This document shows, piece by piece, positions 6,527 to 8,331 of a DNA stretch of 8,331 bases. The position numbers and the translations under genes are program-made. Source of the stretch: an uncultured Saprospiraceae bacterium (GTDB lineage: Bacteria > Bacteroidota > Bacteroidia > Chitinophagales > Saprospiraceae); contig CALIQO010000097.1 of the NCBI GenBank assembly GCA_938044055.1, positions 1 through 8,331 on the forward strand, read 5' to 3'. The number at the start of each line of letters is the position of its first letter. Position 1 is the first letter of the stretch. The notes below the pieces were generated by a model. It did not search any database and was not told the origin of the DNA. It saw only the letters and a list, made by a program, of their open reading frames with translations.

Positions 6527-8331
6527 TTAGAAAGTCACATTTATGTTAACTCCATACTTCTTAGCTGTAGGACCAGTCAGGTAATCAAAACCTCTACCGT
6601 TTCCTACTCCTAGAGAAAGAACTTCAGGATCGAAGTTTACTCCTTTAGGGAAGTTAGGTGCTTTGTACCATAAGTTTTCTCCTACTATTGAAATCGAAGC
6701 AGAACCAAATGGTGAGCTTTCCAACAGTCTTCTAGGAATTGAGTATGCAAGAGAAACTTCTCTTAACCTTACTACAGTACCATCAAATACTGCTCCTTCT
6801 GATGCAGAAAAATATCCTGCAAACATCGCATCACCAAGGTAAACTTGGATATCATTAGGTGCTCCATCAGGTAATACTCCAGGAAGGATAACAGGTATAA
6901 ATCTGTTCACATCTGTATCAATGGTGTTACCCCTTGCAAGCATAGTTGCTACAGTCGTAGAGAAGATATCTCCTCCAGAAACATAAGAAAGCTGTGCTCC
7001 AAGTGATAAACCTTTATATGAGAATTGATTGATTACGTTTCCAGTCCAGTTAGGATTAGGATCACCAATCGGCGCAATATCAGCACCTGTTTCATATTCT
7101 CCGATACTATTCACAATAATGTTGTCTTTTCCAGCTCCGTCTAATCTATCGAAAGGAATACCCTGGATTACACCATAAGGCTGACCTGGTATTGCAAAGT
7201 TACCTTCATTGGTAAAACCAGCAATAACAACTTGATCAACACCGTCAGCAATCTTGTTGATGATGTTTCTATTTCTAGTATAGTTCAAGTTGATATCCCA
7301 TGTGAAAGCACCTCTTACAGGAATTAAATTTAAACCTAATTCCACACCTCTGTTCTCTAGCTCTGCAGCATTTACAGTAGTGTTAGTAAATCCTGTAGAT
7401 GGATCCAATTGAAGTCCGATAATTAAGTCAGAAGACTGCTTATCATAAGCAGAAAGGTCAACACCTATTCTGTTATCTAAGAATCTTGCTTCTATACCTA
7501 GCTCAAGTTCTTCATGAATCTCAGCTTGAAGATTAGGGTTACCTAATTGATTCGAAACTGCGTTCGTCTGTAAGGTTGTTCCACCCTGAGTGACAAAAGC
7601 GTTTGTGTTAGTAGCAAGTACAGATTGTGTACGATATGGAGCAGGATATCCTGCAGACGTACCAAATCCAACTCTTAACTTAAGGTAATTAATTACGCTG
7701 TTGTTCTGTAAAGAAGAAATCGCTTCTGTAGGAATGAATGATAAACTAGCAGAAGGATAAAATACAGATCTGTTAGCTGGCTCAAGTACTGATGTCCAGT
7801 CATTTCTTGCTTGAAAGTTCAAGTATAAGAATGATTTATATCCAAGCGTTGCTGTACCGTATAATCCTATGTTATTCTCTTGAGTTAAATTTGAGAAAGA
7901 ATTATGTACTGTATAATTGTTGTGTGTCTGTAAATCAAATACAAATTGATTCGTAGAGTTGGTTCCGAAGAAGTTAGAATCTTCTTTTCTGAAGTTCACC
8001 CCTACAACACCATCAACTTCTAAATCATCGTTGATTCTATAAGAGTAAAGAAGGTTTAAAACGTGATCTGTGATCTCGTTCAATCTTTCTGTTGTTAAAA
8101 GTTGACCATCAGGAATCTGAGATCCACCTTTATTTACTGCTCTTCTGTTATTCTGAGTATACTGATCAATACCTACACGGTACTGAGCTGATAACCAATC
8201 GGTTAACTCATAATCAAGTTGGAATCTTCCGAAGAATCTTTTCACAGTTTCATTATCAGCAGCATTATTCAACGTCCATAATGGATTCTGAATAGCTGAA
8301 CCTCTTCTATAATATACTTGAGATCCGTCTA
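6527..8331 (-). CDS. SusC/RagA-family TonB-dependent outer-membrane transporter (C-terminal 600 residues)
   Basis: This is the distal part of a SusC-type beta-barrel importer, which moves bulky nutrients across the outer membrane using TonB energy and works as a complex with SusD. The frame is open through base 8331. It runs in from upstream with DGSQVYYRRGSAIQNPLWTL, so the TTG at 8272 is internal and not a start; the N-terminal extension, TonB box and plug lie outside the window. Family hallmarks in the visible fragment are ARNDWTSVLEP near 174, YPSASLSFIPTEA near 191, LKLRVGFGTSAGYPAP near 216, SGGDIFSTT...LARG near 451, VRLREVSLAYSIPRRLL near 520 and GENLWYKAPNFPKG...DPE near 550. The protein ends VNINVTF, with the terminal Phe typical of the outer-membrane beta-signal. 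Alternating aromatic strands run throughout. The susD-like gene follows after 48 bases. Confidence 0.96.
   Translation of the reverse strand, partial: DGSQVYYRRGSAIQNPLWTLNNAADNETVKRFFGRFQLDYELTDWLSAQYRVGIDQYTQNNRRAVNKGGSQIPDGQLLTTERLNEITDHVLNLLYSYRINDDLEVDGVVGVNFRKEDSNFFGTNSTNQFVFDLQTHNNYTVHNSFSNLTQENNIGLYGTATLGYKSFLYLNFQARNDWTSVLEPANRSVFYPSASLSFIPTEAISSLQNNSVINYLKLRVGFGTSAGYPAPYRTQSVLATNTNAFVTQGGTTLQTNAVSNQLGNPNLQAEIHEELELGIEARFLDNRIGVDLSAYDKQSSDLIIGLQLDPSTGFTNTTVNAAELENRGVELGLNLIPVRGAFTWDINLNYTRNRNIINKIADGVDQVVIAGFTNEGNFAIPGQPYGVIQGIPFDRLDGAGKDNIIVNSIGEYETGADIAPIGDPNPNWTGNVINQFSYKGLSLGAQLSYVSGGDIFSTTVATMLARGNTIDTDVNRFIPVILPGVLPDGAPNDIQVYLGDAMFAGYFSASEGAVFDGTVVRLREVSLAYSIPRRLLESSPFGSASISIVGENLWYKAPNFPKGVNFDPEVLSLGVGNGRGFDYLTGPTAKKYGVNINVTF

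Noticed and set aside
8092..8295. Plus-strand open frame at the window edge, and the TTG at 8272 as a possible susC start
   Set aside because: The minus-strand susC frame continues without a stop through 8331 with family-like sequence, so the TTG is internal and the plus-strand frame is its shadow.

Overview
The window looks like a chromosomal segment from a low-GC member of the Bacteroidota. The evidence is a SusC/SusD outer-membrane uptake pair, a secreted protein with what appears to be a type IX secretion (T9SS) C-terminal sorting domain, A-rich leaders without clear Shine-Dalgarno sequences, and a Bacteroidota-like EF-Tu N-terminus. A finer placement (Flavobacteriia, Saprospiria or another class) cannot be settled from sequence reading alone. 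Every supported gene lies on the minus strand, so transcription runs from high to low coordinates.

Read in the direction of transcription, 8331 to about 3700 is a nutrient-uptake operon. It holds the C-terminal 600 residues of a SusC-type TonB-dependent transporter (5' end outside the window), a SusD-like surface lipoprotein, and a third lipoprotein of unrecognised family. Spacers are 48 and 33 bases. A strong hairpin followed by a broken T-tract sits at 3701-3729 and should end or attenuate this transcript. Directly after it, with only 15 bases between the hairpin and the start codon, begins a 637-residue secreted FG-GAP/VCBS protein with an ASPIC/UnbV domain (CRTAC1-like). It carries a degenerate Cys-rich GCTDP-type motif and a C-terminal T9SS-like domain. 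No carbohydrate-active enzyme, peptidase or regulator is visible, so the imported substrate cannot be named.

Next comes a XerC/XerD-type tyrosine recombinase (about 299 aa) with all six catalytic residues. It is followed by a 150-base spacer holding a Bacteroidota-type -7 promoter element, then four tRNA genes, Thr(TGT), Tyr(GTA), Gly(TCC) and Thr(GGT), and the start of tuf (EF-Tu, first 64 codons; the rest is beyond base 1). The order Thr-Tyr-Gly-Thr-tuf is the same as thrU-tyrU-glyT-thrT-tufB of Escherichia coli, an ancient translation-related cluster.

The window therefore joins a conserved housekeeping block (xer, tRNAs, tuf) to an accessory surface-uptake locus. I found no CRISPR array, insertion sequence, toxin-antitoxin pair or recognisable defence system. 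The most interesting unknowns are the third lipoprotein, the link between the CRTAC1-like protein and the SusCD transporter, and the unusual gene start hard against a terminator-like hairpin.
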